Below the pieces are notes generated by a model that was not told the origin of the DNA, did not search any database, and saw nothing but the letters and a program-made list of their open reading frames with translations. Positions 1 through 8,631 of a stretch of DNA of 64,000 nt are shown piece after piece; within the stretch, counting starts at the first letter, position 1, and the number at the start of each line of letters is the position of its first letter. Origin of the DNA: BP-464 sp963825415 (GTDB lineage Bacteria > Actinomycetota > Thermoleophilia > Solirubrobacterales > Solirubrobacteraceae); NCBI GenBank assembly GCA_963825415.1, contig CAWGTD010000006.1, positions 372,001 to 436,000 on the forward strand, in the 5' to 3' direction. Position numbers and translations under genes: made by a program.

Positions 1-1148
1 ACGCGACGATCGCCAACATGCGCGCGCCCGGGATGGGCTGGGGCCGCCTGCCGCTGTTCGTGTGGACGATCCTCGTCTACGCGATCCTGCTGATCCTCGC
101 GCTGCCGGTGATCGCGGCCGCGGTGACGCTGCTGCTCACCGACCGCCACTTCGGAACCCACTTCTACGACCCCTCACAGGGCGGCTCGCCGTTGCTCTGG
201 CAGCACCTGTTCTGGTTCTTCGGGCACCCCGAGGTCTACATCATGGTGCTGCCGGGATTCGGGATCATCTCCGAGGTCCTGCCGGTCTTCGCCCGCAAGC
301 CGATCTTCGGCTACAAGGCGATCGCCGCCGCGACCGTCGTGATCGCGTTCCTCGGGATGCTCGTCTGGGCGCACCACATGTTCGCCACGCCGAGCCCGGC
401 GGTCGTCTTCATCTTCTTCATGCTCGGGTCGTTTTTGATCGCCGTGCCGACCGGGGTGAAGATCTTCAACTGGATAGCCACCTTGTGGCGAGGGACGGTC
501 GAGTTCACGACCGCGTTGCTGTTCTGCGTCGGCTTCATCGCGACGTTCACGATGGGCGGGATCACGGGCATCTTCCTCGCCGTCTTCCCGGTCGACTGGC
601 AGCTGACCGACACCTACTTCGTCGTCGCCCACCTGCACTACGTGCTGATGGGCGGCTCGGTGCTCGGGATCTTCGCCGGGATCTACTACTGGTTCCCCAA
701 GATCACCGGCCGGATGCTCAGCGAAGGCATGGGCAAGGTCTCCTTCGGGCTGATGTTCATCGGCTTCCACGTGACGTTCCTGATCCAGCACTCGGCGGGG
801 CTCAGCGGGATGCCGCGGCGCATCTACCGCTATCCCGACGTGGGCCACCTGCACCTCTACAACCTGATCTCGACGATCGGGTCGTTCATCCTCGCCGTCG
901 GGATCCTCGTCACCGTCTTCAACGTTCTGCGCAGCGTCAGGCGCGGGCCGATCGCCGGCCCCGACCCGTGGCGAGCCAACACGCTGGAGTGGTTCACGAC
1001 GTCGCCGCCGCCGGTCAACAACTTCGACATCGTGCCGCGCGTACGGTCCGTGGAGCCGATGAAGGACATCCGCCGCCAGGTCGCCCGCAACACGCGCCAT
1101 TCCGAGCAGACCGACCAGCCCGTCGAGGAATCGCTGGTCCGCACCTAG
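1..1148 (+). CDS. ctaD: Cytochrome c oxidase subunit I, A1 type (5'-truncated by window edge)
   Basis: Catalytic heme-copper subunit of an aa3-type terminal oxidase in the cytoplasmic membrane. The reading frame is open from base 3, with TIANMRAPGM typical of mid-protein subunit I, so the true start lies upstream. Visible motifs are FGHPEVY at 222-239 (CuB His, the D-channel Glu and the cross-linked Tyr), the AHHMF CuB histidine pair, VPTGVK of the K channel, and VAHLHYVLMGG carrying heme ligands. The GHPEV signature marks the A1 subfamily. The heme O synthase gene follows after 3 nt. A second subunit I gene of a different subtype lies at 4464-6393. The family identification is certain; only the N-terminus is missing. 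Confidence 0.95.
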   Translation, partial: ATIANMRAPGMGWGRLPLFVWTILVYAILLILALPVIAAAVTLLLTDRHFGTHFYDPSQGGSPLLWQHLFWFFGHPEVYIMVLPGFGIISEVLPVFARKPIFGYKAIAAATVVIAFLGMLVWAHHMFATPSPAVVFIFFMLGSFLIAVPTGVKIFNWIATLWRGTVEFTTALLFCVGFIATFTMGGITGIFLAVFPVDWQLTDTYFVVAHLHYVLMGGSVLGIFAGIYYWFPKITGRMLSEGMGKVSFGLMFIGFHVTFLIQHSAGLSGMPRRIYRYPDVGHLHLYNLISTIGSFILAVGILVTVFNVLRSVRRGPIAGPDPWRANTLEWFTTSPPPVNNFDIVPRVRSVEPMKDIRRQVARNTRHSEQTDQPVEESLVRT

Positions 1149-1151
1149 ACC

Positions 1152-2054
1152 ATGCCCGCCGTCGCCGCCACAACCACCACCACCGCTGCACGCCCCGCGT
1201 GGCTCGTCACGCTGGCCGACTACACGACGCTGACCAAGCCGAAGGTCCAGTCGCTGCTGCTGTTGACGACGGTGGCGACGATGCTCGTCGCCGGGCACCC
1301 GTCGATCGGGCTGATCCTCGCCACCTGCCTGGGCGGCTACCTGTCGGCGGGCGGCGCCGGAGCGGTCAACCACTGGTTCGACCGCGACATCGACGCACAG
1401 ATGGCGCGCACGGCCGACCGCCCGGTGGCCTCGGGCCGCATCTCGCCGCCCGCCGCGCTGGCGTTCGGCTGCGTGCTGGCGGCGCTCTCGCTGATCGAGC
1501 TGTCGCTGCTGGTCAACCCGCTGGCGGCGGGGCTCTCGTTCCTGGGGTTCCTGGGCTACGTATTCGTCTACACCGTCTGGCTGAAGCGCACGACCCCGCA
1601 GAACATCGTCATCGGCGGCGCGGCGGGCGCGGTGCCGCCGCTGGTCGGCTGGGCCGCCGTCCGCGGCTCGGTGGGCGGCACGGCGCTGATCCTGTTCTTC
1701 ATCGTGTTCTTCTGGACGCCGCCGCACTTCTGGGCCCTGTCGCTGCTGATGAAGAGCGAGTACGAGAAGGTCGGGATCCCGATGCTCCCGGTGGTCCGCG
1801 GCGAGGCCGAGACGCGGCGCCAGATCCTCCTGTACTCGGTGCTGCTCTACGCGGTCACCCAGCTGCCGTTCTGCGCGGGCGGCTTCGGCGCCGTCTACTT
1901 GACCGGCTCGCTGGCACTCGGCCTTGCGTTCATCGGCGGCGCGGTGCGCCTCTACCGCCGTGCCGACCGGCGCTCGGCCCTCCAGCTCTACCTCTTCTCG
2001 CTGCTCTACCTCGCGCTGCTGTTCGTCGCGATGGTGGCCGACGCCCGCCTGTAA
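1152..2054 (+). CDS. ctaB: Protoheme IX farnesyltransferase (heme O synthase)
   Basis: Integral membrane UbiA-family prenyltransferase, 300 aa, that adds a farnesyl group to heme B to make heme O for the neighbouring oxidase. The Asp-rich motif NHWFDRDIDAQMARTADRP near residues 75-93 binds the prenyl diphosphate, and a series of hydrophobic segments covers the rest of the chain. The N-terminus begins with a Thr-rich stretch before TLTKPKVQ, the usual start of the conserved domain. It starts 3 nt after the subunit I stop, so the two are almost certainly co-transcribed. Length and motifs are normal for CtaB/CyoE. Confidence 0.95.
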   Translation: MPAVAATTTTTAARPAWLVTLADYTTLTKPKVQSLLLLTTVATMLVAGHPSIGLILATCLGGYLSAGGAGAVNHWFDRDIDAQMARTADRPVASGRISPPAALAFGCVLAALSLIELSLLVNPLAAGLSFLGFLGYVFVYTVWLKRTTPQNIVIGGAAGAVPPLVGWAAVRGSVGGTALILFFIVFFWTPPHFWALSLLMKSEYEKVGIPMLPVVRGEAETRRQILLYSVLLYAVTQLPFCAGGFGAVYLTGSLALGLAFIGGAVRLYRRADRRSALQLYLFSLLYLALLFVAMVADARL

Positions 2055-2063
2055 GGAGAACCC

Positions 2064-2177
2064 ATGGACCGCAACCTCGCCCGCAAGAACGTCCGCTCCG
2101 GCCTCATCGTCGGTGCGATCTGCCTGCTGATGTTCGGCATGACGTTCGTGGCCGCGGCGATCTACGTCGTACCATGA
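2064..2177 (+). CDS. Small single-span membrane protein of the oxidase operon
   Basis: A 37-residue protein with a basic N-terminus (MDRNLARKNVRSG) followed by one hydrophobic helix of about 22 residues ending in YVVP. The start is well supported by an AAGGAG ribosome site 7 nt upstream. The stop overlaps the ATG of the next gene (ATGA). Its position between heme O synthase and another small oxidase-linked membrane protein suggests an accessory subunit or assembly factor of the cytochrome oxidase. That role is inferred from context; I do not recognise a named family. Confidence 0.7.
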   Translation: MDRNLARKNVRSGLIVGAICLLMFGMTFVAAAIYVVP

Positions 2178-2407
2178 GCCCGGCGGAGCGCCCGTCCCGC
2201 CCGCCGGCGAAGAGCTGCACATCCCCGGCCAGACGATCCAGCCCTTCCTGCTGGCCGTCTTCATCACCGTCACCCTGGTCGGCGTCACCACCGCGTGGTG
2301 GATCGTCGCCGCCGGAGGCGTCGGGGTCTTCTTCGGTGATCGTGCGCTGGATCCGCGACGCGCGCACGGAGCTCTCCGAGCTCCCGCTACACGACGACCC
2401 GCACTAG
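2174..2407 (+). CDS. Small membrane subunit of cytochrome oxidase (two compensating frameshifts)
   Basis: The uninterrupted frame from ATG 2174 gives a Ser/Pro-rich nonsense middle. A protein-like reading needs one missing base near 2180-2195 and one extra base near 2336. It then runs PPAGEELHIPGQTIQPFLL, a hydrophobic span through VGVTTAWWIV, and ends VRWIRDARTELSELPLHDDPH. About 78 aa with two membrane segments is expected. The start overlaps the previous stop. The HIPG...QPFLL and WIRDAR features resemble small subunit IV-like proteins of actinobacterial oxidases. Both indels are probably sequencing errors. The identity as an oxidase subunit is inferred from context. Confidence 0.6.
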   Translation: MSPAERPSRPPAKSCTSPARRSSPSCWPSSSPSPWSASPPRGGSSPPEASGSSSVIVRWIRDARTELSELPLHDDPH

Positions 2408-2418
2408 CGGCCTGCCGG

Positions 2419-2841
2419 CTAGGCGGCGGTGCTGATGTCCGCCGAGGGCGGGACTTCGCAGATCGCGCCGTCCTCGGTCCAGCAGCGGACGATGTCGCGC
2501 ATCGAGACGACGCCGACGACCTCGCCGTCCTCGAAGACCACCAGGTGCCGGAAACCGCCCTGGATCATGGCCACCGCGGCCTCCTCGAGCGACCAATCGG
2601 GCGCCGCGTAGACCAGGCTCGAGGTGAGGTGGGCGCCGACCTTCTCCTGGTCAGGGTCCTGACCCTTGCCGAGCGAGTCGAGCAGGTCGCGCTCGGTGAA
2701 GATCCCCACGCCGGCGGCCTCGGGATCGACGACCACCGCGGCGCCGACCCGGCGCTCGGCCATCAGACGGGCCGCATCACGCAGGGAGTGCTCGGGCCCG
2801 ATCGAAAGGACCATGCTGCTCATTCCGTCCCGAACCTGCAT
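2419..2841 (-). CDS. CBS-pair domain protein
   Basis: A 140-aa cytosolic protein made of two CBS motifs, roughly residues 8-60 and 75-128, with the typical endings GIFTERDLL and GVVSMRDIV. CBS pairs bind adenosine nucleotides (AMP, ATP, SAM) and act as stand-alone energy or redox sensors. An AGGAGG ribosome site 8 nt before the ATG supports the start. It lies divergently from an AraC-type gene and between two oxidase gene blocks, so a link to respiration is possible but not shown. A second CBS-pair protein of different arrangement is encoded at 18701-19162. Confidence 0.85.
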   Translation of the reverse strand: MQVRDGMSSMVLSIGPEHSLRDAARLMAERRVGAAVVVDPEAAGVGIFTERDLLDSLGKGQDPDQEKVGAHLTSSLVYAAPDWSLEEAAVAMIQGGFRHLVVFEDGEVVGVVSMRDIVRCWTEDGAICEVPPSADISTAA

Positions 2842-2870
2842 TCACACCCTCCTACGCACACATTGCAACG

Positions 2871-2881
2871 ATTGACTCAAT
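2871..2881. promoter_or_regulatory. Palindrome in divergent promoter region
   Basis: ATTGACTCAAT is a perfect 5+1+5 inverted repeat in the AT-richer spacer between the divergent CBS and AraC-type genes. It could be an operator for either gene. No consensus for a known regulator was recognised. Confidence 0.3.
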
Positions 2882-2949
2882 TGCTGACCCTAGCATCCCA
2901 TGACGGCCCGCGGGGTATGCCGCGGAGTGTCCCCCAGTCGAGGAGCAGC

Positions 2950-3399
2950 ATGCCGGTTCAGCGGTCCACCACCACCACCTTGCGCGCTTCCCTCTATCAG
3001 GAGGCGGCGGCGATCGTCGAGGCCGAGTACGCCTCCGACCTCGCGCTCGACGACGTCGCGCGACGCGTCGCGACCTCCCGGCGCCAACTCCAGCGCGCCT
3101 ACTCAGAAGTCGGCCAGACGAGCTTTCGCGAGCAGCTGACCCGGGTGCGGATGGAGCGCGCAGCCGAACGGTTGCGCCACGGAGGGCTGACGGTCCGCGA
3201 GGTCGCCCGCAGCGTCGGCTACCGCCAGCCCGCCCAGTTCGCCAAGGCGTTCCGGCGCCACCACGGCGTGGTCCCGTCGGAGTACCGGACGTCCGAGCGC
3301 CGCTTCGCGCGCCCGCAGGCAGATGTCCCCCGCCGTGGCGCCGCCGGACACGTCCGCGGGCTGACCGCCTTGGTGCCGTTCGTCGCGGCGAAGCCATAG
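2950..3399 (+). CDS. AraC-family helix-turn-helix regulator, single-domain
   Basis: A 149-aa DNA-binding protein that is essentially only the AraC/XylS C-terminal domain. The first helix-turn-helix is around LALDDVARRVATSRRQLQRAY, and the second around LTVREVARSVGYRQPAQFAKAFRRHHGVVPSEYR, which carries the family signature. There is no ligand-binding domain. ATG 2950 was chosen because GAGGAG lies just upstream; an in-frame ATG at 2917 is possible. The stop codon TAG at 3397-3399 overlaps the proposed -10 of the next gene, the oxidase subunit II gene, so it may act on the oxidase operon. That target is inferred from position. Confidence 0.8.
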   Translation: MPVQRSTTTTLRASLYQEAAAIVEAEYASDLALDDVARRVATSRRQLQRAYSEVGQTSFREQLTRVRMERAAERLRHGGLTVREVARSVGYRQPAQFAKAFRRHHGVVPSEYRTSERRFARPQADVPRRGAAGHVRGLTALVPFVAAKP

Positions 3400-3402
3400 G
3401 AT
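3397..3402 (+). promoter_or_regulatory. Putative -10 hexamer TAGGAT for the oxidase operon
   Basis: TAGGAT ends 8 nt before the GTG of the subunit II gene, a spacing that predicts a leaderless mRNA. Its first three bases are the stop codon of the AraC-type gene. Confidence 0.4.
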
Positions 3403-3410
3403 CCCGCGCC

Positions 3411-4467
3411 GTGAGGCCAGACAGGCGCACGGTCGCGGAGATGGTCATCGTCGGCGTGCTCGTTGCGGGCATCCTGATCGGCGTCTCGCTGGCGATCGAT
3501 TGGTTCCCACCCGCGGCCTCCACCCAGGCCGGGCCGATCGACACCCTCTGGTACGTCCTGCTGGCCGTCTCGATCCCGATCTTCGTGCTCGTCGCGATGG
3601 TCGTGATCTACTCGGTGCGGCTCTTCAAGATGCGGCCCGGCCAGGAGAACGAGGACGGCCCGCCGATCCACGGCAACACCACGCTCGAGGTCGTCTGGAC
3701 CGCGATCCCGTCGATCCTCATCGCCGGCCTGGTGGTCTACGCCTACCTCGTCCTGCACGACATCGAGAAGGCGCCGGCCCGCGGGGCGCAGAGCGAGCTG
3801 CGCGTCCACGTCATCGGGCAGCAGTTCGCCTGGCAGTTCGAGTACCGCGGGCCGGACGGCAAGCCGGTCAAGAGCACCCAGCTCTACCTGCCGATCGACC
3901 GCTCGGTGAAGTTCGACATCGACAGCAAGGACGTCCTCCACGACTTCTGGGTGCCGGCCTTCCGGATGAAGATCGACACCGTGCCGGGGATCACGACCCA
4001 CTACCGCGTGACGCCCAACAAGATGGGCGACTTCGAGATCGTCTGCGCCGAGCTGTGCGGGCTCGGGCACTCGTTCATGCGCGCGACCACCCACGTCGTC
4101 TCGGGCGGAGACTTCGACCGCTGGCTGGCCAACGGCGGCTCGTTGACGGCCCCCGCGGCCGACGGCGGGGCCGGTGAGGCGGTCGATGCGAAGAAGCTCT
4201 TCGCCGAGGGCAACGGGACATCCACGGCCTGCGGCGCCTGTCACACGCTCGCCGACGCCCAGACGACCGGCGACGTCGGGCCGAATCTCGACCAGGCGCT
4301 GAAGGCAGAAGACGCGGACTGAGATTCGCGAGTCGATCGTCGAACCCAACAAGGAGATCGCCAAGGGCTTCCCCGCCAGCGTCATGCCGGGCGACTTCTC
4401 CAAGACCCTCTCGCCCGCCGAGCTCGACGCTCTGGTGAACTACCTGGACAAGGTGACGGCCAAGTGA
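3411..4467 (+). CDS. ctaC: Cytochrome c oxidase subunit II with fused cytochrome c domain (frameshifted)
   Basis: Electron-entry subunit of the oxidase. Two N-terminal membrane helices (about residues 10-30 and 47-68) are followed by a periplasm-type CuA domain with CAELCGLGHSFM at residues 212-223 and the upstream His in DVLHDFW. A C-terminal cytochrome c domain has CGACH at 274-278. The frame breaks at TGA 4320-4322. Removing one base there continues ESIVEPNKEIAKGFPASVMP, including the heme Met, to a stop at 4465-4467 that overlaps the GTG of subunit I. The caa3-like fusion is common in actinobacteria and Thermus-type enzymes. The extra base is probably a sequence error. Confidence 0.92.
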
Positions 4468-6393
4468 GCACCATCGCGGCGCCGCCCGCCCCCCAGCGCA
4501 CGCTCGTGAGCCACGTCCGCGGGCCCGGGCTTGCTGCGCGCCGGCGTCTTCGCGGCGATCGGCGTCGCCTTCAGCTACGGCCTCGACGCGCTGCTGCGCT
4601 GGGGCTACGACCTGCACCCGATCGTGGACTCCGAGGCCGTGGCGCCGATCGCCATGATCGCCGCGCCGCTGTTCTTCCTGGTCGGCCTCGGCGCGTTCGA
4701 CTACTGGTTCTACTGGGCCGCCGGCAAGCCGACGCGCCCCGAGGACCACTCCAGCCACGGCGCGACGTCGTGGAAGGACTACTTCCGGATCAACACCGAT
4801 CACAAGGTGATCGGGATCCAGTACACGGTCCACTCGTTCGTGTTCCTGTTCATCGGCGGCCTGCTGGCGATGCTGATGCGCGCCGAGCTCGCGGCGCCGG
4901 GGCGCCAGTTCGTCGACCCGAACACGTTCAACGGCCTCTTCAGCGTCCACGCGTCGGTGCTGATCTTCCTGTTCGTGATCCCGGTGTTCGCCGGCCTGGC
5001 GAACTACGTCATCCCGTTGATGATCGGGGCGCCGGACATGGCGTTCCCGCGGCTGAACGCCCTGAGCTTCTGGCTGCTGCCGATCGCCGGGGTCATGATG
5101 CTGACGTCGTTCTTCATGCCCGGCGGCTCGTTCGCCTCGGGCTGGACGGCCTACGCCCCGCTCTCGACGACCGCGCCGATAGGCCAGGACTTCTTCACCA
5201 TCGGGGTGCAGTTCGCGGGCGCGTCGTCGATCGCGACGGCGCTGAACTTCCTGGTGACGATCATCACCATGCGCGCGCCCGGGATGTCGTTCTTCCGGAT
5301 GCCGCTGCTGGTGTGGGCGAACTTCTCGACGTCGCTGCTGGTGGTCATCGCCACCCCGTTCATCGCGGCGTCGCAGTTCTTCGTCCTGCTCGACCGCGGC
5401 CTGAACTTCCACTTCTTCGACGCGGGCGCCGGCGGCGACGTGCTCATGTACCAGCACGTCTTCTGGTTCTACTCGCACCCAGCGGTCTACATCATGATGC
5501 TGCCCGGGTTCGGGATCATCAGCGAGGTCCTGGCGGTGAAGGCCCGAAAGCCGATCTTCGGCTACCGGATGATGGCGTTCTCGCTGCTGGCCATCGTGGT
5601 GCTCGGCTTCACCGTCTGGGCGCACCACATGTTCGTCTCGGGGATGCAGTCGTGGATCCGCATCCCGATGATGGTCACGACGGCGATCATCGCGGTGCCC
5701 ACCGGCATCAAGATCTTCTCCTGGCTGGCGACGCTGTGGCGCGGGGTGATCCACCTCGACACGCCGATGCTGTGGGCGCTGGGCTTCTTGACCATGTTCA
5801 CCCTCGGAGGGATCTCGGGGGTGATGCTGGCCATGATCCCGCTGGACATCCACGTGAGCGACACGTACTTCATCGTCGCCCACATCCACTACGTGCTGTT
5901 CGGCGGATCGGTGTTCACGATCTTCGCCGGGGTCTACTACTGGTTCCCGAAGATGACGGGCCGGATGTACGACGAGGCGCTGGGCAAGCTGCACTTCTGG
6001 CTGACGTTCATCTTCTTCAACGTCACCTTCGCCCCCATGCACCTGATCGGCGTGCAGGGCATGCCACGCCGCGTGGCCGACTACTCAGACCAGTTCGCCA
6101 ACTGGAACCTGGCGATCTCGATCTCCAGCTGGATCCTCGGCTTCGCGTCGCTGATCTTCGTCTACAACATGGTGGCGTCCTGGCGCGGCGGCCCGCGCGC
6201 ACCGGCGAACCCGTGGCGCGCGCTCACGCTCGAGTGGCAGGTCTCCTCGCCGCCGCCGATCTTCAACTTCGACTACATCCCGACGGTGGTCGGCGGGCCG
6301 TACGAGTACGGCGTGCCCGGCGCGGTGCATGGTGTGTTCCGCAAACCTCCGGTGCCGACCGCCGCGGCCGGCGCGCACCCGGCGGGCGAGTAG
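4464..6393 (+). CDS. ctaD: Cytochrome c oxidase subunit I, A2 type (frameshift near N-terminus)
   Basis: About 643-aa catalytic subunit. The N-terminus MSTIAAPPAPQRTLVSHVRG begins at GTG 4464 inside the subunit II stop. One extra base near 4525 (in gggcccgggc) must be skipped to join it to LLRAGVFAAIG, the start of the main frame. Heme and copper motifs are all present: YSHPAVY (CuB His at about residue 338), AHHMF, VPTGIK and VAHIHYVLFGG. The D-channel Glu of GHPEV is replaced by YSHPAV, the signature of the A2 subfamily, unlike the A1-type gene at the window start. Operon order subunit II, I, stress-like protein, III. Confidence 0.94.
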
Positions 6394-6402
6394 AGGCCCG
6401 GC

Positions 6403-7239
6403 GTGCGGACGATCCTCGTCGTGGCCAACGAGACGATCGGCGGTCAGCCGCTGATCGACGCGGTGCTCGAGCGCGCCGAGGGCCACCCCGACGTGCGCGT
6501 GGTGGCGTGCGTCCCGCGCACGCGCCCCAAGCACGGCAACATCATCTACGAGGACGCCGTCTACGACGCGGCACAGGTGCGCATCGACCTGGCGCGCGGG
6601 TTCTTGCGCGAGCACGGGATCGACGCGATCGGCGAGGTCGGCGACCCCGACCCCTACACGGCCACGATGGACGCGGTGGCCGAGTTCGCACCCGACGAGA
6701 TCATCGTCTCCACCTATCCACAGGTGTCATCGGGCTGGCTGCGGCGCGACCTGATCGAGCGGATCACCGACGCTTCCGGGCTGCCGGTCCACCACGTGGT
6801 CGTCGACCTCGACGGCGGGCACCTTCCGTTCCAGGTCACCCTGGTCGTGGCCAACCGCACCACGCGCAGCGACGAGCTGATCCGGGCGCTGAAGGAGAAG
6901 GCGACCGACCAGCGCCACCTGTTCATCGTCGTCGTCCCGCAGGAGGGCGGCGGAGGCATCGCGGCGTCGGCGGCACGCGGCCGGATGGGCCAGCTGCTGG
7001 AGCGCGGGCGCTCGAACGGCCTGCTGATGGCCGGGATGGTCGGCGACCCCGACCCCTACACCGCGACGATGAACGCGCTCGAGCTCTTCCGCATCGACGA
7101 GGTCGTCATCTCGACGCTCCCGGAGACGAAGTCCGGCTGGATGCGGGCACACCTGGTCGACCGCGTGCGCAAGGCCACGCCCGCGACGGTGGACCACGTC
7201 ATCGCCGGGTCGGAGACCGCGACCGGGGCGAGGACCTAG
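6403..7239 (+). CDS. Tandem universal-stress-protein-like protein inside the oxidase operon
   Basis: A 278-aa cytosolic protein built from two similar halves. Each begins with a hydrophobic beta strand (ILVVANET; VTLVVANRT) and carries a near-identical block GDPDPYTAT at residues 80 and 214, followed by DEIIVST/DEVVIST and SGW-RR/SGW-RAHL. This is the UspA/HUP-like fold as an internal duplication, although the classic UspA ATP loop is not obvious. It sits 9 nt after subunit I and about 10 nt before subunit III, so it is part of the oxidase transcription unit. The function is unknown; nucleotide or redox sensing linked to respiration is a guess. Confidence 0.75.
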   Translation: MRTILVVANETIGGQPLIDAVLERAEGHPDVRVVACVPRTRPKHGNIIYEDAVYDAAQVRIDLARGFLREHGIDAIGEVGDPDPYTATMDAVAEFAPDEIIVSTYPQVSSGWLRRDLIERITDASGLPVHHVVVDLDGGHLPFQVTLVVANRTTRSDELIRALKEKATDQRHLFIVVVPQEGGGGIAASAARGRMGQLLERGRSNGLLMAGMVGDPDPYTATMNALELFRIDEVVISTLPETKSGWMRAHLVDRVRKATPATVDHVIAGSETATGART

Positions 7240-7248
7240 GGGCTTGTG

Positions 7249-7863
7249 ATGGAAGCCGCAGCGATCGCCCACGACCACCACGACGACCACCACGGGCCGC
7301 CGCCCGCGAACCGCTCGTCACGGGTCGAGCCCCAGCTGCTGGGGATGCTGCTTTTCATCATCTCCGAGGTGATGGTGTTCGGCGCCTTCTTCACGGCCTA
7401 CTTCTTCATCAGGGTCGTGGCGGGCGACGACTGGTTCCCGTTCCGCGGCCACCATCTCCCGGTCGCCGTGGCGGGCGTCAACACGGCGATCCTGCTGTCG
7501 TCGTCGCTGACGATGCACTGGGCCCAGACGTCGGTGAAGAACGGCAACCGGTTCGGCCTGAAGGCCGGCATGCTCACGACCTTCCTGCTGGGCTCGACGT
7601 TCCTGTTCATCCAGATCAACGAGTACGTGAACATCGGCTTCGCGCCGCACGACTTCGCGCAGGGGTCGATCTTCTACGGCCTGACCGGCCTGCACGGCGC
7701 CCACGTCTTCATCGGCCTGACGCTGCTCGCGATGGTCACGGTCCGCGCCTTCCGCGGGCACTTCACCCCCGAGGAACACCGCGGCGTCGAGGTGCCAGGG
7801 ATCTACTGGCACTTCGTCGACATCATGTGGGTGATCGTCTACACGACGATCTACATCATCTGA
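7249..7863 (+). CDS. ctaE: Cytochrome c oxidase subunit III
   Basis: A 204-aa membrane subunit with five hydrophobic spans, the expected shape of short actinobacterial subunit III. Family features are LLGMLLFIISEVMVFGAFFTAYFF near residue 28 onward, and GLHGAHVFIGL and YWHFVDIMWVIVY toward the end. The N-terminus is His/Asp-rich (HDHHDDHHG). ATG 7249 is preferred, with AGGGG upstream; GTG 7246 directly before it is equally possible. It follows the stress-like protein and precedes a tiny membrane protein. Confidence 0.93.
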   Translation: MEAAAIAHDHHDDHHGPPPANRSSRVEPQLLGMLLFIISEVMVFGAFFTAYFFIRVVAGDDWFPFRGHHLPVAVAGVNTAILLSSSLTMHWAQTSVKNGNRFGLKAGMLTTFLLGSTFLFIQINEYVNIGFAPHDFAQGSIFYGLTGLHGAHVFIGLTLLAMVTVRAFRGHFTPEEHRGVEVPGIYWHFVDIMWVIVYTTIYII

Positions 7864-7867
7864 AGCC

Positions 7868-7984
7868 CTGAAGCCGCTCGACCCCTTCCGCTCCGAGGCC
7901 GCGATGTTCCGCGTGCTGCTGGCAATCGTCGCCGCCGCGGTCGTGATCGTCGCGATCGTGCTGCTCGTCCGCGCCATCACCTGA
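7868..7984 (+). CDS. Tiny membrane protein downstream of subunit III
   Basis: The frame reads LKPLDPFRSEAAMFRVLL and then a strongly hydrophobic helix rich in Ala, Val and Ile, ending LLVRAIT, about 38 residues. No ATG or GTG opens it at the expected place. A CTG at 7868 would fit, whereas ATG 7904 would give only 26 residues. The PLDPFRSEA lead-in looks protein-like, and the position after subunit III suggests a small oxidase subunit. The start is uncertain, and an indel upstream could hide the real one. Confidence 0.5.
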   Translation: MKPLDPFRSEAAMFRVLLAIVAAAVVIVAIVLLVRAIT

Positions 7985-7996
7985 CGCGGCGCACCG

Positions 7997-8002
7997 TACG
8001 CT
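7997..8002 (+). promoter_or_regulatory. Putative -10 TACGCT for the PaiB-like gene
   Basis: TACGCT ends 6 nt before GTG 8009, matching the leaderless spacing seen at many other genes here. Confidence 0.35.
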
Positions 8003-8008
8003 GCCGGC

Positions 8009-8602
8009 GTGGTGTTCGTGCCTCGATACCAGCGCCAGGAGGACCCGGCGGTTCTGTGGGAGGCGGTGGAGCGATGGTCGTTCGCCACCGTGATCAGCTC
8101 AGACCCGGACGGCGCAGCGCCGCTGGCGACGTGGGTCCCCTTCCTGCGCCGCGACGAACGGCTCTGGATGCACATGGCGGCGGCCAACCCGCAGGCCGGC
8201 GCACTCCAGGCCCAGCCTTCGGTGCTGTGTCTGTTCAGCGGTCCTCATGCTTACGTGTCGCCGACCTGGTACGCCGAGGACCACCACGTGCCGACGTGGA
8301 ACTACGTCCAGGTCGCCGTCACGGGCCAGACGCGCGCAGCGACCGAGCAAGAGTCCCGCTGGCTCGTCGAGGAGACCGTGCGGGAGCATGGCGACAGCCC
8401 GCTCGGCCCGATGGCACCGACCATCACCAAGCTGCTGCCGGGCATCAGAGCTTTCGAGGTGCTGGTGGATCGCATCGACGGGCGCTTCAAGCTGTCGCAG
8501 AACAAGTCCGAAGCGGACCGCGCGAGCGTCGCCGAACAGCTGGCGGACCAAGGGGGCGTTCCCGCCGAAGTCGCAGCATTGATGCGCCGGTTCGCGTCCT
8601 AG
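8009..8602 (+). CDS. PaiB-like FMN-binding negative transcriptional regulator
   Basis: A 197-aa protein of the PaiB/FMN-binding split-barrel family. Typical features are the N-terminal MVFVPRYQRQEDPAVLWE, the central SPTWYAEDHHVPTWNYVQV block (flavin/dimer surface) and the C-terminal LSQNKSEADRASV motif. Members are described as negative regulators or flavin-dependent proteins; the ligand here is unknown. GTG 8009 was chosen as it directly precedes VFVPRY. It follows the oxidase operon after 24 nt but appears to have its own promoter. Confidence 0.88.
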   Translation: MVFVPRYQRQEDPAVLWEAVERWSFATVISSDPDGAAPLATWVPFLRRDERLWMHMAAANPQAGALQAQPSVLCLFSGPHAYVSPTWYAEDHHVPTWNYVQVAVTGQTRAATEQESRWLVEETVREHGDSPLGPMAPTITKLLPGIRAFEVLVDRIDGRFKLSQNKSEADRASVAEQLADQGGVPAEVAALMRRFAS

Positions 8603-8631
8603 ACCGCCGACTGCGCCTGTGGCGCCGACGA

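Noticed and set aside
174..2291. A 705-codon minus-strand frame opposite the first oxidase genes
   Set aside because: It is low complexity and Arg/Asp/Glu/His rich, and the plus strand encodes CtaD and CtaB with full motifs.
3397..4322. Subunit II truncated at TGA 4320 as a natural short form
   Set aside because: The cytochrome c domain would lose its Met ligand, and the conserved continuation lies one base away and ends exactly at the subunit I start.
4464..7871. An 1135-codon plus-strand frame through subunit I, the stress-like protein and subunit III
   Set aside because: Only its first 25 residues look real, and they are the N-terminus of subunit I before a one-base shift. The remainder is Arg-rich nonsense over genes in another frame.
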